Of a stretch of DNA of 64,000 nt, positions 16,757-24,498 are shown in pieces. The notes below the pieces were generated by a model. That model was not told the DNA's origin. It did not search any database and was given only the letters and a program-made list of their open reading frames with translations. The stretch lies in contig NZ_JAKWBF010000010.1 of assembly GCF_022513585.1 (NCBI RefSeq), positions 1 to 64,000 on the forward strand. The letters are read 5' to 3'. Position 1 is the first letter of the stretch. Each line of letters starts with the position of its first letter. A program made the translations under genes and the position numbers. This stretch comes from Gordonia gummivorans. GTDB lineage: Bacteria > Actinomycetota > Actinomycetes > Mycobacteriales > Mycobacteriaceae.

Positions 16757-17100
16757 GAACTCTTCGGATCAGCGATCTACCCCGCCGACGTCGTCGTCGA
16801 TCGTGGAGGCGGGAAGGGTTGGAGGTCGGGGCCACTGGCCAGGATCGGGCCCCTGACGGTGGTCCTCCGGGCATGTGTCCCGGAAGCGAACACTGACGGG
16901 CCCGATCTCAGTCACCGTCGTCGGTCGTCGCGTTCCGCCGAACGCGACGCCAGGAACGCGCGCCCACAAAAGTAGGGGAAGAAACTTCTTCCCCTACCCT
17001 TGGAGTCCTCCCCCAGAAAATTCTCGCGGATGACTACGAACCTCGGGGAAGAAGTTCGTCCCCTAGATTTTGCGGGCCGCACGTTGACGCATTTCCCCAG
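16757..17100 (+). repeat. Dispersed hairpin repeat, copy C (most complete)
   Basis: Fills most of the 16668-17146 gap between convergent genes. Order: GAACTCTTCGGATCAGCG (16757-16774), GATCGTGGAGGCGGGAAG (16799-16816), a variable stretch of about 150 bp, hairpin 1 with two 11-bp arms (TAGGGGAAGAA at 16973-16983, complement at 16986-16996), GGAGTCCTCCCC, TTCTCGCGG, hairpin 2 (GGGGA 17045-17049 with TCCCC 17059-17063), CTAGATTTTGCGGG and a terminal GCATTTCCCCAG. No coding frame of merit overlaps it. Confidence 0.78.
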
Positions 17101-17146
17101 GTCAGCGGCGTTGACACCGAACTTCGAGTCAGTCGACCGGAGAGAC

Positions 17147-17806
17147 TCAGCCCATCGGCTCGTCGACCAGTGGTTCGTCGACGCGCCCGAACGGCGCCTG
17201 CTCGGCACCCCAGCGATGGACGACCCAGAGTCCGTCGACATATTCGAGTTCGATGCTGCCGGTGTTGCGTAGGTGGGTTGCCGCCGCGAACCGGGAGTCG
17301 ATGCCGGACAGTCGGGCGGCGACCAGCCGGATCGCCGCACCGTGACTCACCACGTAGACGTCTTGCTGCTGCGGCCCGGTCAGGAATCGTCCGGCGAGAT
17401 CCTCGACGACGGGCAGGTACCGGTCGTAGACCATGGCCAGCGACTCACCGCCGGGGATGCGCGCGTCCAGATCTCCGTGGTGCCAACGGTCCATCACGTC
17501 GCGGAACACGTCGTGCGCGTCGGCGTCCGTCCGGTCTTCGAGGTCGCCGGCCTGAACCTCGTGCAGGCCCTCGACGACCTCGGTGTCGACCTCCCACACC
17601 GAGCCGATCAGTCCGGCGGTCTGCTCCGCGCGGCGGGCCACCGAACTCACCAGCACGGCATTCTCGGTCCGCGCGTTCTCGAGCGCGAAGCGAACCCCTT
17701 GGCGCACACCGAAATCGGTGAGAGCCGCGCCGGGCAGCGCGGTGTCGAGGCGACGCATCACGTTCGACGTGGTCTCGCCGTGACGCACGAGATGAAGACG
17801 AGCCAT
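17147..17806 (-). CDS. Histidine-phosphatase (phosphoglycerate-mutase superfamily, Rv3837c-like)
   Basis: 219 residues. The RHGE motif (residues 8-11) carries the phospho-accepting His, with VSSVARRAEQTA (Arg) and a late SHGAAIR His. This is the 2-His phosphatase branch of the dPGM superfamily. Its ATG overlaps the pheA stop by one base (TGATG), so it is translationally coupled to pheA, exactly as Rv3837c follows Rv3838c. The substrate is not identified; a general phosphomonoesterase is more likely than a true mutase. Confidence 0.9.
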   Translation of the reverse strand: MARLHLVRHGETTSNVMRRLDTALPGAALTDFGVRQGVRFALENARTENAVLVSSVARRAEQTAGLIGSVWEVDTEVVEGLHEVQAGDLEDRTDADAHDVFRDVMDRWHHGDLDARIPGGESLAMVYDRYLPVVEDLAGRFLTGPQQQDVYVVSHGAAIRLVAARLSGIDSRFAAATHLRNTGSIELEYVDGLWVVHRWGAEQAPFGRVDEPLVDEPMG

Positions 17807-18783
17807 CAGGACCCGTCTCCGGCGTTGTCACCACGACGCATGGCGTCGAGCCAGGCGCGGGAACCCGAGTGGTCGGGCGGTGGTGACCCGGCGCCGCGAT
17901 CGGCAGGCCACGAGCCCAGGAACACCACGCGGTCACAGCGTCGTTGCAGGGCGGCGAGCGCCTCGGCAACAGCGTCGTCGTCGATGTGCCCGACGGCGTC
18001 GAGGAAGAATCGGTAGTGTCCCGCCAACGTCCTGCCGTAGTCCAGATCGCGTTGCGGTCGCGATTCGATACGCGTCAAATCGACTCCGCGCGAAGCAAAT
18101 TCGTTCATCGCGGCCATCAGGCTGCCCGGCTCGTTGGGCAGGTCGAGAATGACCGCGGTGCGGTCGGCGCCGGTGCGGGCCGGGGGTGGCGCGGGATGCC
18201 CGACGATCACGAATCTGGTGGCTGCGCCCTGCGCGTCGGCGATGCCGTCGGCCAGGACGGTCAGGTCCGACAGCGCCGCCGCCAGACCGGTCGTGACCGC
18301 GGCATCGGCTTTGCCCGCGGCCACGTCCTGAGCGGCCGCGGCATTCGACACCGACGTCACGAACTCCGCCCCGGGATAGAGCCCTGCCACCGAACTGCGC
18401 ACCTGAGCGGCCGCCACCGGGTAGGCGGCGACCGTCCGCACCTCTTCCGGTGCGAGCGCGGTGCGAGCGGCGATCGTGAAGGCGATGTCGAGCGTCGTCT
18501 CACCGAAGACCTGAACCCGACCCTTGTCGCCGGCGCCGGGCGGGATGAGTGCGTCGGCGGTCGCCGAGACATTTCCTTCCAGCGTGCTCTCGATCGGGAC
18601 ACATCCATAGTCGGCGGCACCGCTGCGCACCATCTCGATGGTGGCGCCCGGACTGGCAGCGGCAACCCGCTCGATACCGCCACCTAGCCTCAGCGATTCG
18701 GCGATGCGCGGGGTCGCAAGGGCCTGATCGAGCGCCATCTCGGTGAAGGTGCCGGCAGGGCCGAAGTACGCGAACACGGACAC
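17806..18783 (-). CDS. pheA: Prephenate dehydratase
   Basis: 325 residues from GTG 18783. It converts prephenate to phenylpyruvate in phenylalanine synthesis. The start reads VSVFAYFGPAGTFTE (the family's GPxGTFTE), with SVSNAAAAQDVAAG later in the catalytic domain. The C-terminal ACT domain has LPNEPGSLMAAMNEF and the conserved ESRP Phe-binding block near residue 250. The protein is monofunctional, without chorismate mutase. A TACTGT hexamer 6 nt upstream suggests a leaderless start. The frame stays open for another 1.8 kb antisense to the following genes, which is not coding. Confidence 0.96.
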   Translation of the reverse strand: MSVFAYFGPAGTFTEMALDQALATPRIAESLRLGGGIERVAAASPGATIEMVRSGAADYGCVPIESTLEGNVSATADALIPPGAGDKGRVQVFGETTLDIAFTIAARTALAPEEVRTVAAYPVAAAQVRSSVAGLYPGAEFVTSVSNAAAAQDVAAGKADAAVTTGLAAALSDLTVLADGIADAQGAATRFVIVGHPAPPPARTGADRTAVILDLPNEPGSLMAAMNEFASRGVDLTRIESRPQRDLDYGRTLAGHYRFFLDAVGHIDDDAVAEALAALQRRCDRVVFLGSWPADRGAGSPPPDHSGSRAWLDAMRRGDNAGDGS

Positions 18784-18864
18784 TCCACGACAGTAGTCGA
18801 CACCTGCGACCGCTCGCCGCGAGGAGAAGATGAACTCCTTCGGGTGCTTTTGTTCATCCTGGCG

Positions 18865-18893
18865 TTGACTCCACTCACAGTCTCGAATTAGGT
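18865..18893 (+). promoter_or_regulatory. Promoter of the DUF2470 gene
   Basis: TTGACT (18865-18870), a 17-bp spacer and TTAGGT (18888-18893). The -10 lies inside the iron box described next. Confidence 0.5.
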
Positions 18894-18906
18894 TAGGGTT
18901 ACCTTG
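18888..18906 (+). promoter_or_regulatory. IdeR/DtxR iron box
   Basis: A 19-bp site matching 15 of 19 positions of the consensus TTAGGTTAGGCTAACCTAA. It covers the -10 of the DUF2470 gene, the usual placement for iron-dependent repression by IdeR. Confidence 0.8.
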
Positions 18907-18948
18907 CAAGCCCGGCACGGGCGTTTCCGATCCGAGAGAGACACCGAC

Positions 18949-19734
18949 ATGACCCGAACCGTCACCGACCGTCCGACGGATGCCGAGATGATCCAGACGG
19001 CATGTCGTCGGGTCAGCGACGCGATCCTCGCCGTCGAGGGTGCCGAATCGACCGGGACCGACACCGGTGCCATCGACCCCATCGCGGTCAACGTGGTGCA
19101 TCTCTTCGAGTCGCAGGCGTTTGTGCTGGTACCGACCGGTGGCGACGCGATGGCGGCGGTGGTCGACGCTCCCGACGGGGTCGCGGCGATGCTGGAGATC
19201 ACCGATTGCGCACCGATCGACCTGCGCGAACGGGTGCGGTCGCTGATCTGGCTGAAGGGCGTCCTGCACCCGGTTCCGGCCGACCTCGAGCGTGACCTCG
19301 CGATCGAGATCGCTGCCGAGCATCCCGACGGCGGCCTGCTCGACATCGGGCACGGCAGTTCGATGCTGCGGCTGCAGATCGACTCCGCGGTGATCGCGAG
19401 CGGTTCCGGCGCGGCATCGGTGAGCGCTGCCGAGCTGGCCGACGCCACCCCCGACCCGTTCTGGGAGTACGAGAACGGGTGGATCGCCCACCTCGACGCC
19501 GACCACGCCGACATCATCGACCAACTGGTCCGACGCCTCCCGCGGCACCTCCGCAAGGGGCGCATCCGCCCGCTGGGTCTCGACCGCTTCGGCATCCGCT
19601 TCCGCATCGAGACCGTCGACGGCGACTCCGACGTGCGGCTCCCCTTCCCCCGACCGGTCACCGACGTCTACGAACTCTCGCACGCACTGCGTTCGCTGGC
19701 GGGTTGCCCGTTCATGAACAGCCTCCCCGACTGA
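18949..19734 (+). CDS. DUF2470-containing protein, iron-regulated (Rv3839-like)
   Basis: 261 residues from ATG 18949, preceded by GAGAGA; the frame opens slightly earlier at 18904 but that part is leader. It has the DUF2470 signature seen at the end of some haem-degrading or pyridoxamine-oxidase-like proteins, here spread over two similar halves ending VRLPFPRPVTDVYELSHALR. An IdeR box overlaps the promoter, and M. tuberculosis Rv3839 is IdeR-controlled in the same position two genes before bfrB. A role in iron or haem handling is likely; the activity is unknown. Confidence 0.82.
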   Translation: MTRTVTDRPTDAEMIQTACRRVSDAILAVEGAESTGTDTGAIDPIAVNVVHLFESQAFVLVPTGGDAMAAVVDAPDGVAAMLEITDCAPIDLRERVRSLIWLKGVLHPVPADLERDLAIEIAAEHPDGGLLDIGHGSSMLRLQIDSAVIASGSGAASVSAAELADATPDPFWEYENGWIAHLDADHADIIDQLVRRLPRHLRKGRIRPLGLDRFGIRFRIETVDGDSDVRLPFPRPVTDVYELSHALRSLAGCPFMNSLPD

Positions 19735-19763
19735 CCGGCACCCCTGCGGGGACCGCCGCACCG

Positions 19764-19769
19764 TAATCT
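19764..19769 (+). promoter_or_regulatory. -10 element, leaderless start of CPBP gene
   Basis: TAATCT, 7 nt before ATG 19777. Confidence 0.45.
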
Positions 19770-19776
19770 GGCCGCC

Positions 19777-20583
19777 ATGGCCCTCTCGCCGCGTGCCCTG
19801 TGGAACCCGTCGGGTTCGCACGGCATCGAGGTGATCACCGACCCCACCCAGCGTCGGGCGCTGTGGATCGAACTGGCCATCGTCGGGGTCCTGAGTTTCG
19901 GCTTCTCCGCGATCTACGCCGTCCTGTCGCTCATCGAGAGTCAGATGGCCGGCGGTATCGGCGGCACCACGGTTGCCCTCAACCCGAGCCGCTCGGAGTT
20001 CGACGTCATCGACGCGATCCGGCAGGTGATGAGCGGGCTTCGACTGTTCGCGATCGCCGCGCTGGGCGTCTACCTGCTGTGGCGCAGCGGCGTCGGGTTC
20101 GCCCAGGCCGGTCTGCGTCGTGTCTCGCCCCGCCGCGACGTGCCGCCCGGTCTGGCGTTGGCCGCGGTGATCGGCCTGCCCGGGCTGGCCCTGGTGGCCG
20201 TCGCCCGCGCGCTGGGCGTCAACGCTCACCTGGTGCCCGCGACGGCGGACACGTGGTGGCAGTGGCCGGTGCTGATCCTGGTCGCGGTCGGTAATGCCGC
20301 GGCCGAGGAGATCATCGTGGTGGCCTACTTCATCACCCGGCTGCGCCAGCTCGGTGTCGGCGAGAATCGCGCGCTCGCCGCGAGTGCGGTGTTGCGCGGT
20401 ACCTACCACCTGTATCAGGGGCTCGGCGCCGGCCTCGGGAACGTGGTCATGGGCCTCGTGTACGGCCGCTACTTCCAGATCTGCGGACGCACCTGGCCGC
20501 TCGTGATCGCCCACGCCGTCATCGACGTCGTGGCATTCGTCGGATATGCCCTGCTCAGCGACCACCTGTCGTGGGTGGGCTGA
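19777..20583 (+). CDS. CPBP-family intramembrane metalloprotease
   Basis: 268 residues with about seven hydrophobic segments. The glutamate pair EEI with a following Arg (AAAEEIIVVAYFITRLR, about residue 175), a mid-membrane TYHLYQG His and a late IAHAVIDV His form the CAAX-protease/bacteriocin-processing (CPBP, ABI) motif set. Such proteins cleave or modify membrane-inserted peptides, but few substrates are known in actinobacteria. Leaderless start. A short gene-end repeat follows the stop codon by 9 bp. Confidence 0.85.
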   Translation: MALSPRALWNPSGSHGIEVITDPTQRRALWIELAIVGVLSFGFSAIYAVLSLIESQMAGGIGGTTVALNPSRSEFDVIDAIRQVMSGLRLFAIAALGVYLLWRSGVGFAQAGLRRVSPRRDVPPGLALAAVIGLPGLALVAVARALGVNAHLVPATADTWWQWPVLILVAVGNAAAEEIIVVAYFITRLRQLGVGENRALAASAVLRGTYHLYQGLGAGLGNVVMGLVYGRYFQICGRTWPLVIAHAVIDVVAFVGYALLSDHLSWVG

Positions 20584-20591
20584 AGCCTTCT

Positions 20592-20630
20592 GCCGCTCCC
20601 TGAGGTGCGAGCTTGCGAGCCTCGAAGGGC
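20592..20630 (-). repeat. Short gene-end repeat, copy 3 (inverted)
   Basis: The reverse complement reads CCCTTCGAGGCTCGCAAGCT and on to CACCTCAGGGAGCGGCA, matching copies 1 and 2. It starts 9 bp after the CPBP stop codon. Confidence 0.55.
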
Positions 20631-20683
20631 TCGCGAGCCGACAATGTCCGGCTATCTCGGGAACTCTGCGGGGCTCTCGTCAG

Positions 20684-20689
20684 TACATT
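20684..20689 (+). promoter_or_regulatory. -10 element, leaderless start of LCP gene
   Basis: TACATT, 7 nt before ATG 20697. Confidence 0.45.
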
Positions 20690-20696
20690 GGATGTG

Positions 20697-22052
20697 ATGA
20701 ACCAGCCGGACCCGCCGATGATGCGTAGGCAGGGTCCGCCGAACCCGCCGCCGCGAGGCCCTCAGCCGCCACCTCGCCCGTACCAGGATCCGCGTGGTCC
20801 GCAGCGACCCCGATCACCCCAGCCCGACGCCGCGACCGTCCGCTCGGCCGGCCGACCGGGTGAGATCTATCACCCTCCGCAGGCGTGGTCGGCCGTTCCC
20901 GGCACTCACCGGCCGGACGACCGACGGTCGGGCAACCGCCCACCCGGGGCACGCGAGTACGCGCCGACGCAGGAGCCGGAGCCCATTCCGGCGGAGGCGC
21001 CGCGGCCCGCCAGGCCGTCCCATCGGGACCCCGACCACCGACGCTCCCAGCCGCCGCCGCCCGCCGCACCCCGCGACGTCAAACGCCCGCGTCGTCGGCG
21101 CCGCTGGCCGATCCTGCGCATTCTGCTGGTGCTGTTGCTGGTGATCGTGGTCGGCATGGTCGCGATGGTCTTCTACTACGACAGCAAGCTGCACCGGGTC
21201 GACGCCCTGGTCTCTTACGCCGGACGCCCCGGTGACACGCCCGGCACCAACTGGCTCATCGTCGGAACAGATTCGCGCGCAGACCTTTCCGACGAACAGC
21301 GCACCGACCTGTCCACCGGCGACGCGGAAGGCGCCCGCACGGACACCATCATGCTGGTGCACAATCCGCCGGACGGGAAGCCGCTCATCGTCAGTTTGCC
21401 GCGTGACCTGTACGTCGACATCCCCGGCGTCGGCACGGCAAAGATCAACGCGGCCTTCAACTCCGGTGGCGCCCAACTGCTGGTGCGCACGGTGGAGAAC
21501 CTCACCGGCCTGCGTATCGACCACTACGCGGAGGTCGGATTCGGCGGATTCGACACCCTCGTCGACGCTGTGGGCGGCGTCGACATCTGTCTCGACCAAC
21601 CCATCAACGACCCCAAGGCCGGACCACCGCTGAAGAAGGGGTGCCACCGGCTCAACGGCCGTCAGGCCCTGACCCTGGTCCGCTCGCGCGACTTCCCGCA
21701 GGCCGACCTCGTGCGCGTGGTCAACCAACGGAAGTTCCTCTCCGCGCTGGTATCTCGGGCCACCAGCCCCGGGGTGTTGCTGAATCCGTTCCGGTTCTTC
21801 GGCTTTGTCAACGGGGCGGTCGACGCCCTCGTCGTCGACCGTCACGATCACATCTGGAACCTCGCCGCCCTCGCCTTCGCCCTGCGCGACGATCCGATCA
21901 CGACGACAACACCAACGGGCCCAGCGGAATTCGACGGCGGCGAATCGGTGCTCCCGGTGTCGGAGAACACCAAGCAGTTCTTCGAGTACCTCAAGGCCGG
22001 CAAACCGGTGCCCGAGCAACTGCTCGACACCACCGGTGGAGTCGTCAACTGA
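20697..22052 (+). CDS. LytR-CpsA-Psr (LCP) cell-wall ligase
   Basis: 451 residues. A Pro/Arg-rich cytosolic region (1-130), a transmembrane helix at about 137-160 (LRILLVLLLVIVVGMVAMVF), then an extracellular LCP domain. Its markers are NWLIVGTDSR, the Arg-containing SLPRDLYVDIPG, KINAAF and LVRSRDF. LCP enzymes move undecaprenyl-linked glycopolymers onto peptidoglycan; in mycobacteria this attaches arabinogalactan. There is no LytR_C tail. The nearest M. tuberculosis position holds the short LCP-related Rv3840. Start chosen at the leaderless ATG. Confidence 0.88.
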   Translation: MNQPDPPMMRRQGPPNPPPRGPQPPPRPYQDPRGPQRPRSPQPDAATVRSAGRPGEIYHPPQAWSAVPGTHRPDDRRSGNRPPGAREYAPTQEPEPIPAEAPRPARPSHRDPDHRRSQPPPPAAPRDVKRPRRRRRWPILRILLVLLLVIVVGMVAMVFYYDSKLHRVDALVSYAGRPGDTPGTNWLIVGTDSRADLSDEQRTDLSTGDAEGARTDTIMLVHNPPDGKPLIVSLPRDLYVDIPGVGTAKINAAFNSGGAQLLVRTVENLTGLRIDHYAEVGFGGFDTLVDAVGGVDICLDQPINDPKAGPPLKKGCHRLNGRQALTLVRSRDFPQADLVRVVNQRKFLSALVSRATSPGVLLNPFRFFGFVNGAVDALVVDRHDHIWNLAALAFALRDDPITTTTPTGPAEFDGGESVLPVSENTKQFFEYLKAGKPVPEQLLDTTGGVVN

Positions 22053-22072
22053 TCATCGATGACAGCATATTC

Positions 22073-22106
22073 GCAGGTCAGACTAACCTTAGTTAGGGAG
22101 AACTTC
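22073..22106 (+). promoter_or_regulatory. Overlapping IdeR boxes before ferritin
   Basis: 22073-22091 matches the iron-box consensus at 14 of 19 positions (ACTAACCTTA half). A second, weaker match (10 of 19) overlaps it at 22088-22106 (TTAGTTAGG half). Paired boxes upstream of bfrB are known in mycobacteria, where IdeR activates ferritin when iron is plentiful. Confidence 0.7.
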
Positions 22107-22143
22107 ATCGTCGTGCATCTGCGATCCACGTAGAATGGATCTC

Positions 22144-22683
22144 ATGAGCACCGAACGAACGAAATTCCACCAGCTCCTGCACGACCAGATCAGCAACGAA
22201 TTCTTCTCGTCGCAGCAGTACATCGCGGTCGCGCTCTACTACGACAATCACGACATGCCGCAGTTGGCCAGGCACTTCTACCAACAGTCCGTGGAAGAGC
22301 GCAATCACGCGATGATGATCGTGCAGTACTTCCTCGACCGGGACATGGCCGTCCAGGTTCCCGGGATCGACGCCCCGCGAACGGACTTCGACGACTACAA
22401 GGCGCCGATCGAGCTCGCGCTGACCCAGGAGCAGGCGGTCACCCAGCAGATCGTCGACCTCGCGAAGTCGGCCCGCGACACCGGCGACTACCTCGGTGAG
22501 CAGTTCATGCAGTGGTTCCTCAAGGAGCAGGTCGAGGAGGTCGCCACGATGACCACCCTGCGCACCATTGCCGAACGCGCCCAAGGCAATCTGTTCGACC
22601 TGGAGAACTTCGTGGAACGCGAACTCAACACCGCAGACACGAAGGACGCCACCGCCCCGCCGGCGGCCGGCGGAAACCTCTGA
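22144..22683 (+). CDS. bfrB: Ferritin (BfrB type)
   Basis: 179 residues from ATG 22144 (an ATG 9 bp upstream is also in frame). A non-haem ferritin: four-helix bundle with ferroxidase ligands in NEFFSSQQYIAVALYYD and the SVEERNHAMM (ExxH) motif, then GEQFMQWFLKEQVEEV. It stores Fe(III) in a 24-mer shell. The C-terminal Pro/Ala/Gly tail resembles M. tuberculosis BfrB (Rv3841). The tandem iron boxes upstream predict induction under iron-rich conditions. Confidence 0.94.
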   Translation: MSTERTKFHQLLHDQISNEFFSSQQYIAVALYYDNHDMPQLARHFYQQSVEERNHAMMIVQYFLDRDMAVQVPGIDAPRTDFDDYKAPIELALTQEQAVTQQIVDLAKSARDTGDYLGEQFMQWFLKEQVEEVATMTTLRTIAERAQGNLFDLENFVERELNTADTKDATAPPAAGGNL

Positions 22684-22692
22684 CGCCGAGGT

Positions 22693-23673
22693 TTAGCGCA
22701 GCGTGACCTGACGTCCGCGGATGCCGTCCCGTGAACTCCGTTCGTCCGGGGTGAGCGGGGCGGTTTGTGCGAGTGCGTCACCGAGCCACGTCTCGAACTG
22801 GTCGACGCCGGGATACCACTCCTCGTGGTGCATCTCGTTGTCGAGGTCGAAGACCGGAACCAACAGCCCGTGGGTGCGGAACGACCCGGCGAAGCGCGAC
22901 CCCTCACCCAGCGTGAGCCGCCCCGCGGCGTGAAGTCGGGCCAACGCGGTCATGAGGTCATCCTCGGGTTCCGGGCGGATCCACCGGAGATGGGCTCGCT
23001 CACCGGCATCCACCCACCACGGCGCCCCGACCCCGGCTGCCGTCTGCAGGCGCGCCGTCGGCAGCACCGAATCGTTTGCGCGCTCGAACATCTCGGCAAT
23101 CTCCGGTGGCACGTCGGTGCCGGGCGGGAACCACCACGAGAAGTCCTCGTACACCGTGATATCAAGCGGTGCATCGGCTTTCACGATGTCGAGAAGATCG
23201 GGAGACGACGTCGGCCCGAATTGCTCGCCGGGTTTGGCGTGAGCCGCCCACTCGATCGCGGCAGCCAGCTCCGCGCCCAGCTCGACGCGGTCCGGCTCGG
23301 TCTGCAACCCGACGAATCCCTCTGGGATATCCCGCGTTTCACGCACGAGGGCAGGGATGGCCCCGGGCAGGACGGTGGCCAGGGTCACTTCGTTGCGTAC
23401 ACCGGGCACCACCTCGCGCAGCGGCGCGTCGTCGTCGGCGAGCACCGAGGTCAGTTCGGGTGCGGGCGGCCCGGGTTCCACCAGATCCACCCGAGCGGTC
23501 GCCGAAGCGACAAAAGTGCGCAGCGCGACCAGATCGCATTCGGCGGCGAGCCCGCCGAACGGGCGCGGTGGCGGCGCGAGAGCCGCTATCTGCCTTGCTT
23601 TTCGCGCTGCGACCCGCTCGGCGCGATTGCTGCCGGGGCGCGGTCCGCTGCCCCGCTTGCTCTTCTTACCCAT
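22693..23673 (-). CDS. DUF5926-family protein
   Basis: 326 residues. A basic N-terminus (MGKKSKRGSGPRPGSNRAER) is followed by a conserved PFGGLAAECDLVALR block and several acidic/Trp-rich segments (FSWWFPPG, GAPWWVDAGERAHLRW). No catalytic motif stands out and there is no signal or membrane helix. Actinobacterial genomes often have this gene beside glpQ, which is the case here (15 bp gap), so co-transcription from the rhodanese-DUF4328-glpQ operon is probable. Function unknown. Confidence 0.8.
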   Translation of the reverse strand: MGKKSKRGSGPRPGSNRAERVAARKARQIAALAPPPRPFGGLAAECDLVALRTFVASATARVDLVEPGPPAPELTSVLADDDAPLREVVPGVRNEVTLATVLPGAIPALVRETRDIPEGFVGLQTEPDRVELGAELAAAIEWAAHAKPGEQFGPTSSPDLLDIVKADAPLDITVYEDFSWWFPPGTDVPPEIAEMFERANDSVLPTARLQTAAGVGAPWWVDAGERAHLRWIRPEPEDDLMTALARLHAAGRLTLGEGSRFAGSFRTHGLLVPVFDLDNEMHHEEWYPGVDQFETWLGDALAQTAPLTPDERSSRDGIRGRQVTLR

Positions 23674-23688
23674 GGTCTCCCAGTTTCG

Positions 23689-24498
23689 TCAGTCGACGGT
23701 GACGAGCCAGTCCCGCACCTGTGCCGGATGATTGGTGGCCACCCACCGGACGCCGAGATCCGCGCACAACTGGACGTCGACGAGTTCGTCCACCGTCCAG
23801 CAGTAGGTCACCCGACCGGCCGCTGCCGCGCGATCCACCAGGTCCGGATACTGGCGCAACGTGGCCACCGAGGGGCCGATTCCGGTGGCCCCCACCGCCG
23901 TCGCGGCGCTGCCGCCGAGTACGCGCGCAGTGTCGCCGAGCAGGATCGTCGGCAGCATCGGTGCGTGCCGCCGGATACGCCAGACGCCGGCCGATGAGAA
24001 CGAGATCACCACGGCCCGACTGTGGTCGGCCGACGGCGGTGCCGCAACGCCGAATTCGTGCAACGTCTCCAGCAGGGTCTGCTCGACCAGACTGCCGTAG
24101 CGCACCGGATGTTTGGTCTCGATGAACAAGCGGACCGGTCGGCGCCAATCCAGCGTGAGGGTCAGCAGTTCGCGCAGAGTGAGAACCGACGCGGGCTTGC
24201 CTGGGTCGTGCCAACTACCGAAGTCCAACTCGCGCAGTTGCGCCAGCGACATCTCACTCACCGCCCCGGTGCCGTCGGAGGTGCGATCGACGGTGCGGTC
24301 GTGGATGCAGACGAGTTGGTGGTCGCTGGTCAGCCGAACATCGCACTCGAGGCCGTCGGCTCCCTGGGCGAGGGCGAGTTCGTAGGCGCCCAGCGTGTGC
24401 TCGGCCACGTGCCCGGAGGCTCCTCGGTGAGCGACCACTGCGGGCTTTCCCGAACGGGAAACCTGTTCGGCGACATAGGCAGGGCCCTGGGCGCTCAC
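23689..24498 (-). CDS. glpQ1: Glycerophosphodiester phosphodiesterase
   Basis: 269 residues from GTG 24498, whose GTGA overlaps the stop of the upstream DUF4328 gene. The GDPD signature runs VVAHRGASGHVAEHT (catalytic HR...E), then GLECDVRLT and HDRTVDR (metal ligands and second His). It hydrolyses glycerophosphodiesters to an alcohol and glycerol 3-phosphate. No signal peptide is visible, so it is probably cytosolic. Equivalent to Rv3842c in M. tuberculosis by position. Confidence 0.92.
   Translation of the reverse strand: MSAQGPAYVAEQVSRSGKPAVVAHRGASGHVAEHTLGAYELALAQGADGLECDVRLTSDHQLVCIHDRTVDRTSDGTGAVSEMSLAQLRELDFGSWHDPGKPASVLTLRELLTLTLDWRRPVRLFIETKHPVRYGSLVEQTLLETLHEFGVAAPPSADHSRAVVISFSSAGVWRIRRHAPMLPTILLGDTARVLGGSAATAVGATGIGPSVATLRQYPDLVDRAAAAGRVTYCWTVDELVDVQLCADLGVRWVATNHPAQVRDWLVTVD

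Noticed and set aside
17806-20565. A single open frame of about 920 codons on the minus strand
   Set aside because: Only the last 325 codons (17806-18783) are pheA. The rest is antisense to the DUF2470 and CPBP genes, whose codon use and motifs are clear; high GC leaves few stop codons.
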